From NCBI GenBank assembly GCA_017397885.1, contig JAFQHQ010000031.1:1-52247 (forward strand): a DNA stretch of 52,247 nucleotides, given 5' to 3'. A program made the translations under genes and the position numbers. Below the pieces are notes generated by a model. It worked only from the letters and a program-made list of their open reading frames with translations. It did no database searches and was not told the DNA's origin. This document shows positions 1 to 9,154 of this stretch, in pieces (position 1 is the stretch's first letter; each line of letters opens with the position of its first letter). This DNA comes from Clostridia bacterium. GTDB lineage: Bacteria > Bacillota > Clostridia > UMGS1810.

Positions 1-191
1 AATTTGAAAATAGTTCAAACTACTGAAAATACTGCTTTCTAACGCTCCACTAACCAATCAAATTCGCACAAGTGCTCTTTTCTTGGAGTGTCACTATCCC
101 CTCATCCGTCAAGCAAGCTTGCCACCTTCCCCACCAGGGGGGGAAGCCTCACACATCAGCCCAATCTCATCCCACCGCAAAACCCCAATTT
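1..191 (-). repeat. MITE-like intergenic element, copy A (cut by window edge)
   Basis: The right end carries the family terminus ACCCCAATTT (182-191). Bases 1 to about 150 are nearly identical to the reverse complement of the element at 9905-10203. They share a block with a GC-rich hairpin (CTTCCCCACC followed by a G-run) and the stretch CTCATCCGTCAAGCAAGCTT. The other terminus lies left of the window. No protein is encoded. The element ends 72 nt before the next start codon. A short palindrome TACAAT-CTT-ATTGTA follows at 198-212. Confidence 0.75.
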
Positions 192-262
192 GTCTCATAC
201 AATCTTATTGTACATCATGTAAAATTCATATAAATAAAAACAAAAAAAGGAGAATGAAAACT

Positions 263-1411
263 ATGTTAAAAAAAGTATTATCAATCACACTTGCTTTGGC
301 AATGCTCGTAGCAGCACTTCCCGTTTTTGCGGAAACTGCCGAAATGAACATTGTTAAAGAAATTGTTCCAAACGGTGAAGCGGAGGCATATCACCGTCCC
401 ATGCTCACAAGAGAACCCGGAAATGTGGCTGCAGGAGTTACAATTCCCACATCTGTTTTTGACGGCGGTGTGGAAAAAGCAAATCTTTACATTGCTTCAT
501 ATTCAAACAGTGCACTCAAAGCTGTAGCAGTTAAAGAAATCACATCTGCCGATGCAGGTCAGGCAGTTTACACTCCTTCAATTGCAGTTGATGAATCCGA
601 TGAGGTTAAAGCCTTCATCTGGAACGGCTTTGATGTTATGCCTCTTTCAACCGCTGCTGCACTTCCCGCTAAAACAACTCATGTAACCTATGATTTTGAA
701 GAAGATGTTCATGTTGTAGGTCAGATGCCTGCAAGAGAACTTGCTACCGGAACCTACAAAGAATATATGAAAGATTTTGGTGATAATGTAACAGTTCAGA
801 ATGACCCCCTCGGCGAAAATGGTAAAGTTTTAAAATTTGACGGTTCAACCAAAACAGCCGGTGCAAACTTCTGCGAAGGCGGTGCACTTGGCAGCACAAT
901 CAACAAGTTTAAAAACCAGACAAGCTCTTCTGTTGAGTTTGATTTCTATATGCCCGAGCAACTTCCGCCAAGAGAAAACGGTGTAGACGAAAACGGCAAT
1001 CCCGTATATGCTAACCGCGAAACATATTTTAGAGTCGATTTTGATGCAACAATGTTTATTTACATTCAGATAAGACAGTATGCAAACAACAGTTCATCAA
1101 ACCGTTTTGTAATTTGTAACAACAAATATGCTACCGACTGGGGCAGCAACAAATATGTGGCTGCAGATGACTTCTTCGGCAAATGGCACACAATGAAGCT
1201 TGAATATGCTCCTTGTGTCGACAATCCTAATGCTCGTCAATACTGGTTCTGGTTTGACGGAGAGCTTTTCTACCACGTTGTAGGTGCAGAAACAGGTAAA
1301 ACCGATTATTCCTATGTTCCCAGAACTGCATACATCTATAATTATACTCCTGCAGGACATTTTGATCCCAACATGGTATATTACATCGACAATGTAAAAT
1401 TCTCAGCTTAA
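263..1411 (+). CDS. Exported protein with FxW-type domain and concanavalin-like domain
   Basis: The start is the ATG at 263, 10 nt after an AAGGAG; the in-frame ATG at 254 overlaps that site. The 382-residue product has a signal peptide (Lys-Lys, then a hydrophobic run ending LPVFA, cut near residue 23). Residues about 45-130 form a small beta domain ending VKAFIWNGFDVMPLS, a motif that recurs in other exported proteins here. Residues about 140-380 look like a concanavalin-A-like (LamG-type) sandwich ending YYIDNVKFS, the usual last strand of this fold in the window. No catalytic motif is visible, so a carbohydrate-binding or adhesive role is inferred. The next gene follows after 18 nt and ends in a related domain, so the two are probably co-transcribed. 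Confidence 0.8.
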   Translation: MLKKVLSITLALAMLVAALPVFAETAEMNIVKEIVPNGEAEAYHRPMLTREPGNVAAGVTIPTSVFDGGVEKANLYIASYSNSALKAVAVKEITSADAGQAVYTPSIAVDESDEVKAFIWNGFDVMPLSTAAALPAKTTHVTYDFEEDVHVVGQMPARELATGTYKEYMKDFGDNVTVQNDPLGENGKVLKFDGSTKTAGANFCEGGALGSTINKFKNQTSSSVEFDFYMPEQLPPRENGVDENGNPVYANRETYFRVDFDATMFIYIQIRQYANNSSSNRFVICNNKYATDWGSNKYVAADDFFGKWHTMKLEYAPCVDNPNARQYWFWFDGELFYHVVGAETGKTDYSYVPRTAYIYNYTPAGHFDPNMVYYIDNVKFSA

Positions 1412-1429
1412 CCCTAACGGAGGTCATCT

Positions 1430-3808
1430 ATGTATAAAAAACTACTCACAATCCTCCTTTGTTTTGTGATGGTCTTTTCTATTTTGCCAATGGGGACTGT
1501 GTCCTCATTGGCAGCAGAAGAAATTGAAAAGCCGATTTACGTTGTATTAAACGGCAATCAGCTTGAATTTGATGTTAAGCCCGCCATCATAAACAATCGT
1601 GTTATGGTTCCCATGCGAACCATATTCGAAGCAATGGGTATGACAATCGACTGGAACGAAAGTACCCAAAAAATTATCGCTTCAAATGAAAATACCACAA
1701 TTGAACTTGTTGTAGGAAATGAAAATGCTGTTGTAAACGGAGAAACAGTAAATCTTGATTCCCCGGCAGTAATTGTCGATAGCAGAGTTCTTGTTCCCAC
1801 ACGCTTTATTGCCGAAGCAACAGGCAACTCGGTTTACTGGGATACCCAGTTTGCACAAAAGGTTGTTATTTCAGAGCCTCTCAAAGGCGATGTTCTTTCG
1901 GCACTCGACAGATTCGAAACCGAATGCTTCGGTGAAAGAACCTTTGACTGGGTTATAAATCTCTATGATCCCGAAACAGGCGGATTCTATTTTAAAAAGA
2001 GTGCCAAAGACACCGAAGGATTTTTACCCGACAAGGAAAGCACCGTAAAATGCTTGCAGATTTTAGAGTCAATAGGTGCAGTTGACACAAAAAATCTTGG
2101 TGAGATTTATGACGAGGAAGGTCTTAAAAGACTTCTTGAATTTGCACAAAGCGGTCAAGACCCCGAAAATCTCTACTTCTTTGAAGAACCCTGGGGCAAA
2201 TATGTCAACACTTCAAAAATGCAGTATGAAACTGCGGCATCAAATCAGCTCATAAACATGATTCCGGGCGGAAAACCTCTCTACACCGAACCTGCAACAA
2301 AGGAAGATGAAGAAAAGGAAGTTCTTTTGGAATCTGAAATTCCCGTTCAAAGTTATCTTGCCGCATCAACAGGCAACACTCTTTTTGATAACCGCTTTAA
2401 TTCCAAAGAAGATTTTAAGGCATGGTTCGATTCACTTCCTTGGGCGGCTCCCGATGGCAATGCATATGTCGCAGGCTCACAGCTTTTGAACGCTGTCGGC
2501 GGTGCAAGAGCAGCCGGTGAAGATATGTTTGACTATATGGTTGAACTCACCATGGAAAAAATCAACCCCAACACCGGATTTTTAAGCCGTGTTGATCCCG
2601 AAACCGGAAAGCTTTTGGACGAGGTTGACTTTGATGCAATGAGCGGAAGCTACAAGGCTGCAGGTATGTTTGTTGAAAGCTGGTATCCAAGCATGAAGGG
2701 CAAATGTCTCACCTGGCCATATTATGAAAAAGCCATAGACAGCGTTATGCAGGTAATACTCAATAAGGATCAGGGCTTCCACGCCTGTGACGTTGCCAAT
2801 GCTTTTGTTTTTCTGAGAAATGTAATGTACACTCAAAAAAGCATAGACCCGGCAGTTCGTGAAAAGGTATATACTCAGCTTCCTCAGCTTATCGATGCCA
2901 CAAGAGAGCGTACAGCATCGCTATTGTGTGAAGATGGGGGCTACAGCTATTATGCAGGCAAAGGTGCCGACGGTAACCAGGGACACCCCCATGGAACAAG
3001 TCTTCTTGAGGGCGAAATCTCCGGCACATCAATGATACTCATTTCTTTGAGAACTGCAGTATATCGCTTTCTCGGTTTTGACCCCCCGTCAATGTTTGGC
3101 GGTGCTCTTACTCCCGAATTGACAAGAGAAAAGCTTAAAGCTGTTGAATCTACAAAGAAGATTGATTTTAAAACCAATTGCGAGCTAACCTTTGACGATG
3201 TGCCCGACGGTCCCGTTCCCGATTATCTTCCCATAAGAAGCTCCGGTGATGTAACCGTTTGCGAAGACAGAGAATATGTTGACGAAAGAGCACTTCGCAT
3301 TCACTCTCCCGGTGGGGAAAGACCGGTTGTAATCTTTGATGTGGGCACAAGAAGCGGCAAAGGCTTCACCCTTTCCTATGACATCAAGTTTGAAACCGAA
3401 AACGAAAGCACCGGTCTTCTCTATAGTGAAATCGGGTCATATCGCTTTGCCGTTGTTACAAACCTCAGGAAAGGTAATGGTTCATTTGTGTTCTCCAGAA
3501 CAACAGATGCCGGGAAAAATCTTAAGCAGGGCTTTGACGGCACCATGTATCACAACATTAAAATTGTGTATATGCCCGACGGTGAAAACGCTAAAACCGA
3601 ATATTACTTCGACGGTAAGCTTGTGGACACAAGCACATATTTCCAGGTTAACCAATATGGTGCACCTCCCATGGAAAACATCCCCATGGTAATGTTCAGG
3701 GCAGACCACGAATCACCGTTTACTGCATATATCGACAATTTTAAGTTTTCAGAGCATAAAACAGACCTTCAAGGTGAATCGGAAATCGCTTTCTACAGCG
3801 TAAATTAA
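1430..3808 (+). CDS. Exported stalk-domain protein with helical core and concanavalin-like tail
   Basis: GGAGG precedes the ATG by about 7 nt. The 792-residue protein starts with a signal peptide (cut near SSLAA, residue 28). Residues about 33-150 are a copper-amine-oxidase N-terminal-type stalk domain, with the paired signatures NNRVMVPMRTIFEAMG and DSRVLVPTRFIAEATG. These domains are common spacers on Gram-positive surface proteins and do not show amine oxidase activity. Residues about 160-570 are mainly helical with DPETGGF-like turns, resembling an alpha/alpha toroid, but I cannot name a family or catalytic residues. Residues about 585-775 are a concanavalin-like domain ending AYIDNFKFSE. 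It lies 18 nt after the previous gene. Binding or lyase activity is open. Confidence 0.8.
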   Translation: MYKKLLTILLCFVMVFSILPMGTVSSLAAEEIEKPIYVVLNGNQLEFDVKPAIINNRVMVPMRTIFEAMGMTIDWNESTQKIIASNENTTIELVVGNENAVVNGETVNLDSPAVIVDSRVLVPTRFIAEATGNSVYWDTQFAQKVVISEPLKGDVLSALDRFETECFGERTFDWVINLYDPETGGFYFKKSAKDTEGFLPDKESTVKCLQILESIGAVDTKNLGEIYDEEGLKRLLEFAQSGQDPENLYFFEEPWGKYVNTSKMQYETAASNQLINMIPGGKPLYTEPATKEDEEKEVLLESEIPVQSYLAASTGNTLFDNRFNSKEDFKAWFDSLPWAAPDGNAYVAGSQLLNAVGGARAAGEDMFDYMVELTMEKINPNTGFLSRVDPETGKLLDEVDFDAMSGSYKAAGMFVESWYPSMKGKCLTWPYYEKAIDSVMQVILNKDQGFHACDVANAFVFLRNVMYTQKSIDPAVREKVYTQLPQLIDATRERTASLLCEDGGYSYYAGKGADGNQGHPHGTSLLEGEISGTSMILISLRTAVYRFLGFDPPSMFGGALTPELTREKLKAVESTKKIDFKTNCELTFDDVPDGPVPDYLPIRSSGDVTVCEDREYVDERALRIHSPGGERPVVIFDVGTRSGKGFTLSYDIKFETENESTGLLYSEIGSYRFAVVTNLRKGNGSFVFSRTTDAGKNLKQGFDGTMYHNIKIVYMPDGENAKTEYYFDGKLVDTSTYFQVNQYGAPPMENIPMVMFRADHESPFTAYIDNFKFSEHKTDLQGESEIAFYSVN

Positions 3809-3845
3809 CACATTTAATAACAAAGACAATATAAGGAATAATAAT

Positions 3846-4787
3846 ATGGATATAGAAAGATACACTTCACCCTTTGATTGTGATGAGGTCATAAATCTTT
3901 GGTCGGAAATATTCGGCGAATATGAGGCAGAGCTTGAAAAAATCCAGTGTGACGGCACAGAAGAAGAGCTAAACACCGACATTGTATACCTGGCAAAGGA
4001 AAACGGTAAGCTACTTGGTGCTGTTCACACCACAATTTCAAAAACCGAGCCGGTGCTTGCCGGAATGTCGGGCGTGTGCACCACACCCGAAGCTCGGGGA
4101 AGGGGCATAAGCAGAATCCTTTTTGAAAAGGCAATGGAAGAAATTGATTCCCTTGGCGTTAAAGCAACGTTTCTCGGAACGGGAAATCCCATTGGCATAA
4201 AGGTGTATGAATCCTGCGGATTTTCGTTTATTTCGTGCACCGGAGCAATGGCAAGAGTTCCCGGAAGTAATTTCGGTCTGTTTTGCTGTGACTACTACTC
4301 CAAAGAGCATAAAAATATAAAAATCGTTCCCGGCAATGCGGCAATGCGTCTGCCCCTTGTGCCTTTTGTACACGGTTTGTCCGGTGACTGTTTTATCGAC
4401 ATCAACGCATGCATAATGTCAAGGGGAATAAACTTTTCCCAGGTTTCGTGCATGGGGCTTTACCAAAAGTTTCTGGATGTTGAAAATGCGGGCGGAGTCT
4501 TCCTTGGTGCAATTGACGAAAACGGCATTCTTGGTGCAACGGCCAGCGCAATGCCCACCGACAAAGGCATCAGAGCCGATTTTCGTGTTCGTCCGGGGTT
4601 TGAAAGTGCAGCCAAAGATTTTGTAAGCAACTTTGAAGATAAATACGGCAGGATTTATCTGCAGATTGCAGATGCAGATGAGTCCAAAATTAAAATCGCC
4701 GAAAATCTCGGATTCAAAAAGAAGGAAGAAATTCTTCATTCTTACAGAGATATATGCCTCATTCCGATGCATATTTTTGAAAAATAA
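3846..4787 (+). CDS. GNAT acetyltransferase, probable tandem-domain type
   Basis: The ATG follows AAGGAA. The 313-residue cytoplasmic protein has a clear N-terminal GNAT fold: the acetyl-CoA loop is ARGRGIS (family pattern Q/RxxGxG/A) in the context CTTPEARGRGISRILF, followed by a YESCGFSF C-terminal strand. Residues about 170-313 appear to be a second, degenerate GNAT-like half (strand GAIDENGILGATASAM, later ENLGFKKKEE) without the acetyl-CoA loop. The substrate is unknown. It follows the upstream exported protein by 37 nt and may share its transcript. It converges with the minus-strand degradation operon across a bidirectional terminator. Confidence 0.8.
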   Translation: MDIERYTSPFDCDEVINLWSEIFGEYEAELEKIQCDGTEEELNTDIVYLAKENGKLLGAVHTTISKTEPVLAGMSGVCTTPEARGRGISRILFEKAMEEIDSLGVKATFLGTGNPIGIKVYESCGFSFISCTGAMARVPGSNFGLFCCDYYSKEHKNIKIVPGNAAMRLPLVPFVHGLSGDCFIDINACIMSRGINFSQVSCMGLYQKFLDVENAGGVFLGAIDENGILGATASAMPTDKGIRADFRVRPGFESAAKDFVSNFEDKYGRIYLQIADADESKIKIAENLGFKKKEEILHSYRDICLIPMHIFEK

Positions 4788-4818
4788 TTTTATAACGAAA
4801 AACTTTTAACCCATAAAA

Positions 4819-4854
4819 ATGCCTCTGCGACCAATGAGACGGTTGCAGAGGCAT
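4819..4854. terminator. Bidirectional hairpin terminator
   Basis: A 14-bp stem ATGCCTCTGCGACC / GGTTGCAGAGGCAT with an 8-nt loop and one G-T pair. It lies between two convergent genes with A-rich and T-rich flanks, so it can end both transcripts. Confidence 0.85.
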
Positions 4855-4861
4855 AAGTTTA

Positions 4862-5977
4862 TCAGAAATTAAGATTTTTTAGTTTAAGGATAGCTTCAAG
4901 GAAATAATAATCACCGTAGATAAGCGCCTTTTGTCCGTTGTTGAAATGTTCCATTCCAAAGTTCACAATAGCTTCATCTTCGGGATCGTCCCAAGGACAG
5001 CATCTTTCGTCCAGTGCTTTGAGCAGTCTGACAGCAGACGCTAAGTACATTTCTCTTTCAGCACCCTCACATGCAAGTGCAATGTCAATTATGCCGCTTG
5101 CGGCAATGGCTGCGGCGGAGCTGTCGTATGCTACGGCATCAACAGGCTGACGAAAATCACATCTTGGAACGGGATCTTCACTGCAGGCATTCATAAAGTA
5201 ATTTGCAACTCTTTTTGCAGCATCAAGATATCTGATATCACCAATTTCGTTGTAGCTTTGAGCAAAGCCGTTTATTGCCCAAGCCTGACCTCTTGACCAG
5301 GATGAACCCTCACAGTATCCTTGACCGCCATAGCTTTTTACAAAATCTCCGTTTTCGGGGTTGAATTCCACAATGTGGCACACACTTCCGTCGGGTCTTA
5401 TGAAGTTTTCAAGCACCTTATCGGCAAATGCAATACCGATATATTTGAATCTGTTATCGTTGGTTTGTTTGGTTGCCCAATAGAGCAGGGGAATGTTCAT
5501 CATGCAGTCAATGATTGCCCAGCCTTTTCTCATTTCGGCATCTTCGCCATCTCTGCCGTTCCAAGCTCTTATGTATCCTGCTCGTATGTTATATCTTGCC
5601 GCAAGTGTACTTGCCGCAAGAAGGGCATAATTTTTTGAAGTTTCATTTCCTGTGATTTCGTAGTTGTTAACCGATGAATGAAGCCACATAAATCCAACAT
5701 CATGGTCAAGTCTTTCCTGCGATTCAAAAAGAGTGTTGAGCTGATTTTCATATTCATTTGCCCAAGCTTTAAAGCGTTCATCCTTAGTTTCCTTGTACAT
5801 CAGCCAGAGCATACCGCACCAGAACGAATTTGTCCACCATGATATGTGCCTTGCCTGCTTGTATTTTCCGTTTTCTGTTGTGTAGGGGTAATCTCCACCG
5901 ATTCTTTCGGCATTTTTTGTTACTTTTGGCTGGCATTTTTGCCACATTTCATTTGCCCATAATTTATAATTTGTCAT
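4862..5977 (-). CDS. GH88 unsaturated glucuronyl/galacturonyl hydrolase
   Basis: AAAGGAG precedes the ATG. The 371-residue protein has no signal peptide, so it acts in the cytoplasm. It matches family GH88 (alpha6/alpha6 barrel) in length and motifs. The catalytic aspartates of unsaturated glucuronyl hydrolases correspond to D93 in LDHDVGFM and D157 in AIIDCMMN, and the substrate-side motif SSWSRGQAWAINGF is present. GH88 enzymes hydrate the 4,5-unsaturated uronic acid that polysaccharide lyases leave at the non-reducing end and so release it. It is the last gene of the minus-strand operon, after a PL22-type lyase and a heparinase-like lyase, matching the order of the pathway. The exact linkage (glycosaminoglycan, pectin or other) cannot be told from sequence. 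Confidence 0.9.
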   Translation of the reverse strand: MTNYKLWANEMWQKCQPKVTKNAERIGGDYPYTTENGKYKQARHISWWTNSFWCGMLWLMYKETKDERFKAWANEYENQLNTLFESQERLDHDVGFMWLHSSVNNYEITGNETSKNYALLAASTLAARYNIRAGYIRAWNGRDGEDAEMRKGWAIIDCMMNIPLLYWATKQTNDNRFKYIGIAFADKVLENFIRPDGSVCHIVEFNPENGDFVKSYGGQGYCEGSSWSRGQAWAINGFAQSYNEIGDIRYLDAAKRVANYFMNACSEDPVPRCDFRQPVDAVAYDSSAAAIAASGIIDIALACEGAEREMYLASAVRLLKALDERCCPWDDPEDEAIVNFGMEHFNNGQKALIYGDYYFLEAILKLKNLNF

Positions 5978-6036
5978 TTTTTTATGCTCCTTTATATTAA
6001 TATTTCCGAGTATTTTAACGACGAGTGAGGCGAAAT

Positions 6037-7230
6037 TTATATTTTAAAACCGCCTTTAGTGTCGGTCGTTAAGGCTATACATTCATCATTAACTTTTAAT
6101 CCCTTTTCCCTGCAAAGCTCTAAAAGCGGTTCAACAGGAGTTATGGCAACATCAACCTCTCCATTTTTTAATGTTACGGTTGAGATGATGTATTTGTTGT
6201 CGGGAGTAAATGCGGGGTGGGGGTCAAGGTGATAAACCGAAGTTGATTTGTAGTTGGGTTTGGGGAGTGCGGAGAAAATATCAATTTCTTTGCCCGATTC
6301 TCTGTCAAAAAAAACAACGCGGCAAGGGCGTTTGTCCCATGCATATGGTGAATCGTCTCCAACCCATAATTCTCTTTCGTTGGTGTGAGCATGGCATATT
6401 GAGTGATTCCATACTCCTTTCACCTCTTTGGTTTCGATGTTGTACTCACACACGCTGTCCAAAAGATCAGGCCAGCAAAGATATCCATCTTTCGACCAAA
6501 AATCGTGACATATTATTGAATTGTTATGTCTGAACCAGTTTCCGGGGAGAACGTTTTCAAGTCTTGTTCCCTCTGTGTCCATAAGCCACATTCTCTGGTC
6601 AATATCAAATCTTTCACCGGTAACCGGGTCTATTTCCCAATCCTGATCAATCAGGAATAGCTTGGGGTCGGTAGGGCAGAACTGTGAGTGATTGTAATTT
6701 TTGATAAATTTGTGAATCATCTTAACTTCGCCCGTGTTGAGGTTGCCTGTTGCTATATATGTTTTTTCGCCTATTCTCATGTCAAGAAGCATAAGCTCGT
6801 TATCGCTGTTTATGCTAAGATGTGTGGAAATCCGGTCAATTCGCCGTCCTCGTATAATATCACTTCCGACTTCAAGCACTTTTTCGCAGTTACCGCCAAC
6901 ATCAAATCGGTAGACCGAATTATCAATTGCCACAAGTGCATCGTGGGTTCCGGGGATAATATTCGGTTCACTTGAGTTCATACTTGCCCCTGTAAATTTG
7001 CGAATAAACGGATTATCAGGATCCATACTCATAACACCGAGATGACGATTTTGAGCGGGCCAGTCAATGCATTTGAACCACATATATTTGTTGTCATATG
7101 TAAGCCCCATTTCCGTGAAATAGAAATTGAGTTGAAGCTTTGCAACTTTTTCTTTAAGAATGTAGCTTTTTACTCCGGTTGCAGGGTCAATAAATTCTTC
7201 AAAATATGGGTGCTTTTCGAGATTCAGCAC
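6037..7230 (-). CDS. PL22-type oligogalacturonate lyase
   Basis: The likely start is the GTG at 7230, 8 nt after AAGGAG; an in-frame GTG at 7239 overlaps that site. The product has about 397 residues, no signal peptide and the repeating beta-strand pattern of a seven-bladed propeller. Landmarks agree with the oligogalacturonate lyase family: NHSQFCPTDP (about residue 180), CHAHTN (about 280) and DPHPAFTPD (about 335), whose histidines would bind the catalytic metal. PL22 enzymes cut short unsaturated or saturated galacturonides to 4-deoxy-5-ketouronate in the cytoplasm. It begins 17 nt after the upstream lyase gene and is followed 59 nt later by the GH88 gene. The family may include uronide lyases of other specificity. 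Confidence 0.85.
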   Translation of the reverse strand: MLNLEKHPYFEEFIDPATGVKSYILKEKVAKLQLNFYFTEMGLTYDNKYMWFKCIDWPAQNRHLGVMSMDPDNPFIRKFTGASMNSSEPNIIPGTHDALVAIDNSVYRFDVGGNCEKVLEVGSDIIRGRRIDRISTHLSINSDNELMLLDMRIGEKTYIATGNLNTGEVKMIHKFIKNYNHSQFCPTDPKLFLIDQDWEIDPVTGERFDIDQRMWLMDTEGTRLENVLPGNWFRHNNSIICHDFWSKDGYLCWPDLLDSVCEYNIETKEVKGVWNHSICHAHTNERELWVGDDSPYAWDKRPCRVVFFDRESGKEIDIFSALPKPNYKSTSVYHLDPHPAFTPDNKYIISTVTLKNGEVDVAITPVEPLLELCREKGLKVNDECIALTTDTKGGFKI

Positions 7231-7246
7231 ATTTTTCACTCCTTTT

Positions 7247-8950
7247 TTACATATTGGGTTTTATCTCAAATCTGAACACACTTTCTCTTTCGTCTCTTGC
7301 AATAAAATCTATAAAATAGCAAGGTGTGACTGTTCCGCGGCCGTCGTGTGCTTTGTAACTTTCTTCAGAGTAGCTTGTACAATATTTTTCATTGTCAAAT
7401 AATATTTTTGTGCCTTCAAGGTCAACAACACCGTCTTTGATTTCAGGTTTTATGGAACTTACAAATCTTTCGGTTATTGTTTCTGTGTTTTCTGAATATT
7501 CGAATGTGTCTGTGAGGATTACGGTGTCAGTATTAACATCAAATCTTCTGTGGATTTTGCTGATGAGTTCTTCTTCATATGCACCTTCAATATCAAGTTC
7601 AAAGAAATTCTCGCCGTAAGCGGTATTTTTTGCACAGTGTTCCAAACCCCATTCTTGAGCTTTTCCGTTAATTATTGGCAGAGAATGTCCCCAGGAAGCA
7701 TTAACAAGAATATTGTAACGGTGCTCCCTCATAAAATAGAATTTGGTATATTCTCCGCATCCGAAGTCGTCAAGAGGTGTTTTGTCATCACTTGTGACAA
7801 TCATAAAGCTTCCTACGTCATTGTGATTGTGCGGTTCATGGTTGTGACCGCCTTTTGCCGCAAAACTGAATTTGTCACATTTTTTTATGTACCATTGAGC
7901 ATCTTCATAATATACTGTATCCGATGAATTGATGTCTGCTTCATAATCCGGGTCAAACCACAAAAATTCTTTCACAGAAAATACATTGCCATTTCTTGTT
8001 CCTTTTGACAAATCAGGACGCAAAAATTCATCAGGATACATTTCTTTAAGAAAACTCATAACTCCGGGACTGAATACGAAATTTGGTGTACAGTCTGAAA
8101 AGCTTAAAACTTTGTTTTCGCTCATTATTACATTTTGAGGGAAAAGGGCAATTTTTTTGACAAGATCTCTTTCAAAGTAGTTGGTTTCACCATTTGTGTA
8201 GTGAAAAATTGCACGGGCAAAAATAAGGAAATACTCAAAACCGTAGTTCCAGTATGAAAAACCTTCTCTGCAACATCCGTCTTCGCCGAAGCTTTTGAGG
8301 AATGATTCAATTGCACCATAGAGTTTTGGAAGGATTATTTCTTTTTCTTCTTCGGTTGCATATGTTAAAACAGGAACAGAAACACCGCCGGAGCATACTG
8401 CCGCCCAGTTTGATTTTGCGGCAAGCCACCAGAAATCTCTTTTTGCAATAGAGGAAATGACACGGCGTTTAACTTCATACTCAATTCGGTCTTTAACATA
8501 CCACGGCAGTTTTCCGTCAAGAAGAATTACGATATCTGTAAGCATTCTGCTTGTTTCCGAAGCAAAAAGGTCTACAGCTTCAACTATTTCAGATATTTTC
8601 GGCGGGTCTGTAATGGCTTTCACATGAGCCGGCAGACACCAGGTGTATTCGTCACAAATCATAAAGATAAGATTTGTAAGGTGCTTGAAATATTTTTCAT
8701 CGCCTGTAAGCCAGTACGCAATTGCAACGTGTGAACAATCATTACGACGCTCAAAATATGGCTTTTCAAAAGTTCTTCTGTCGCCGGTTTCGTCGTGAAG
8801 CATATAGTCGCTGATTTTTAGGTTTTCATAAGTTTTTTCAAGAGCAAGGTCGGCTCTGTTTATTGTATTTTCAATAAGTGGTTTTGCCGCTTTGCTTTCT
8901 AAAAGTCTTTCTCTTTGTTTGTCACAGTCAATTCCAAAATAGTTTGCCAT
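7247..8950 (-). CDS. Cytoplasmic heparinase II/III-like polysaccharide lyase
   Basis: The chosen ATG at 8950 lies 9 nt after GAGGAGG; an ATG at 8968 would precede the ribosome site. The 567-residue protein lacks a signal peptide. The N-terminal half is an alpha/alpha toroid with DGCCREGFSYWNYGFEY, the conserved heparinase-fold segment. The C-terminal half is a beta sandwich with GHNHEPHNHNDVGSF (about residues 366-380), which matches the H-x-HND-x-G-S-F signature of the heparinase II/III family, and a later His-Arg segment. These lyases cleave uronic-acid-containing chains by beta-elimination; the cytoplasmic location suggests an oligosaccharide lyase. It heads the operon with the PL22 and GH88 genes and is divergent from an AraC regulator. 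Substrate is unresolved. Confidence 0.85.
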   Translation of the reverse strand: MANYFGIDCDKQRERLLESKAAKPLIENTINRADLALEKTYENLKISDYMLHDETGDRRTFEKPYFERRNDCSHVAIAYWLTGDEKYFKHLTNLIFMICDEYTWCLPAHVKAITDPPKISEIVEAVDLFASETSRMLTDIVILLDGKLPWYVKDRIEYEVKRRVISSIAKRDFWWLAAKSNWAAVCSGGVSVPVLTYATEEEKEIILPKLYGAIESFLKSFGEDGCCREGFSYWNYGFEYFLIFARAIFHYTNGETNYFERDLVKKIALFPQNVIMSENKVLSFSDCTPNFVFSPGVMSFLKEMYPDEFLRPDLSKGTRNGNVFSVKEFLWFDPDYEADINSSDTVYYEDAQWYIKKCDKFSFAAKGGHNHEPHNHNDVGSFMIVTSDDKTPLDDFGCGEYTKFYFMREHRYNILVNASWGHSLPIINGKAQEWGLEHCAKNTAYGENFFELDIEGAYEEELISKIHRRFDVNTDTVILTDTFEYSENTETITERFVSSIKPEIKDGVVDLEGTKILFDNEKYCTSYSEESYKAHDGRGTVTPCYFIDFIARDERESVFRFEIKPNM

Positions 8951-8983
8951 TGTAAAAATCCTCCTCAAAGTTTGGATAATTTG

Positions 8984-9012
8984 ATTGTATCAAATTAAAT
9001 GCTAAAAGTAAA
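8984..9012 (-). promoter_or_regulatory. Promoter of the uronide-degradation operon
   Basis: On the minus strand the -35 is TTTACT (9007-9012), the spacer is 17 nt and the -10 is TACAAT (8984-8989). It sits 34 nt before the start codon of the lyase gene. Confidence 0.7.
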
Positions 9013-9021
9013 CAATTTATA

Positions 9022-9090
9022 TTACGCAAAACAACACAAAAGTAGTGCTATATTAAGATTGTTTGAAAAATAAATCTCAATTTTGCGTAA
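9022..9090. promoter_or_regulatory. Paired inverted half-sites between divergent promoters (candidate AraC operator)
   Basis: TTACGCAAAA (9022-9031) and its exact reverse complement TTTTGCGTAA (9081-9090) flank the middle of the divergent region. The left copy lies 9 nt behind the -35 of the minus-strand operon and the right copy lies 8 nt behind the -35 of the regulator gene. The placement fits an activator touching both promoters. Binding is inferred. Confidence 0.6.
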
Positions 9091-9098
9091 AAATTCTA

Positions 9099-9127
9099 TT
9101 GATAATCATTTTAAATTATGGTATACT
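9099..9127 (+). promoter_or_regulatory. Promoter of the AraC regulator gene
   Basis: TTGATA (9099-9104), a 17-nt spacer and TATACT (9122-9127), a near-consensus sigma-A promoter, 27 nt before the start codon. Confidence 0.8.
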
Positions 9128-9154
9128 TTTGAAAATGTCACAAGGAGACCGACT

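Noticed and set aside
83-262. In-frame upstream extension of the first gene from a TTG
   Set aside because: It translates the repeat element, has no ribosome site, and the strong AAGGAG plus signal peptide mark 263 as the start.
1430-3808. Copper amine oxidase
   Set aside because: Only the N-terminal stalk-type domain is similar; the catalytic topaquinone domain is absent.
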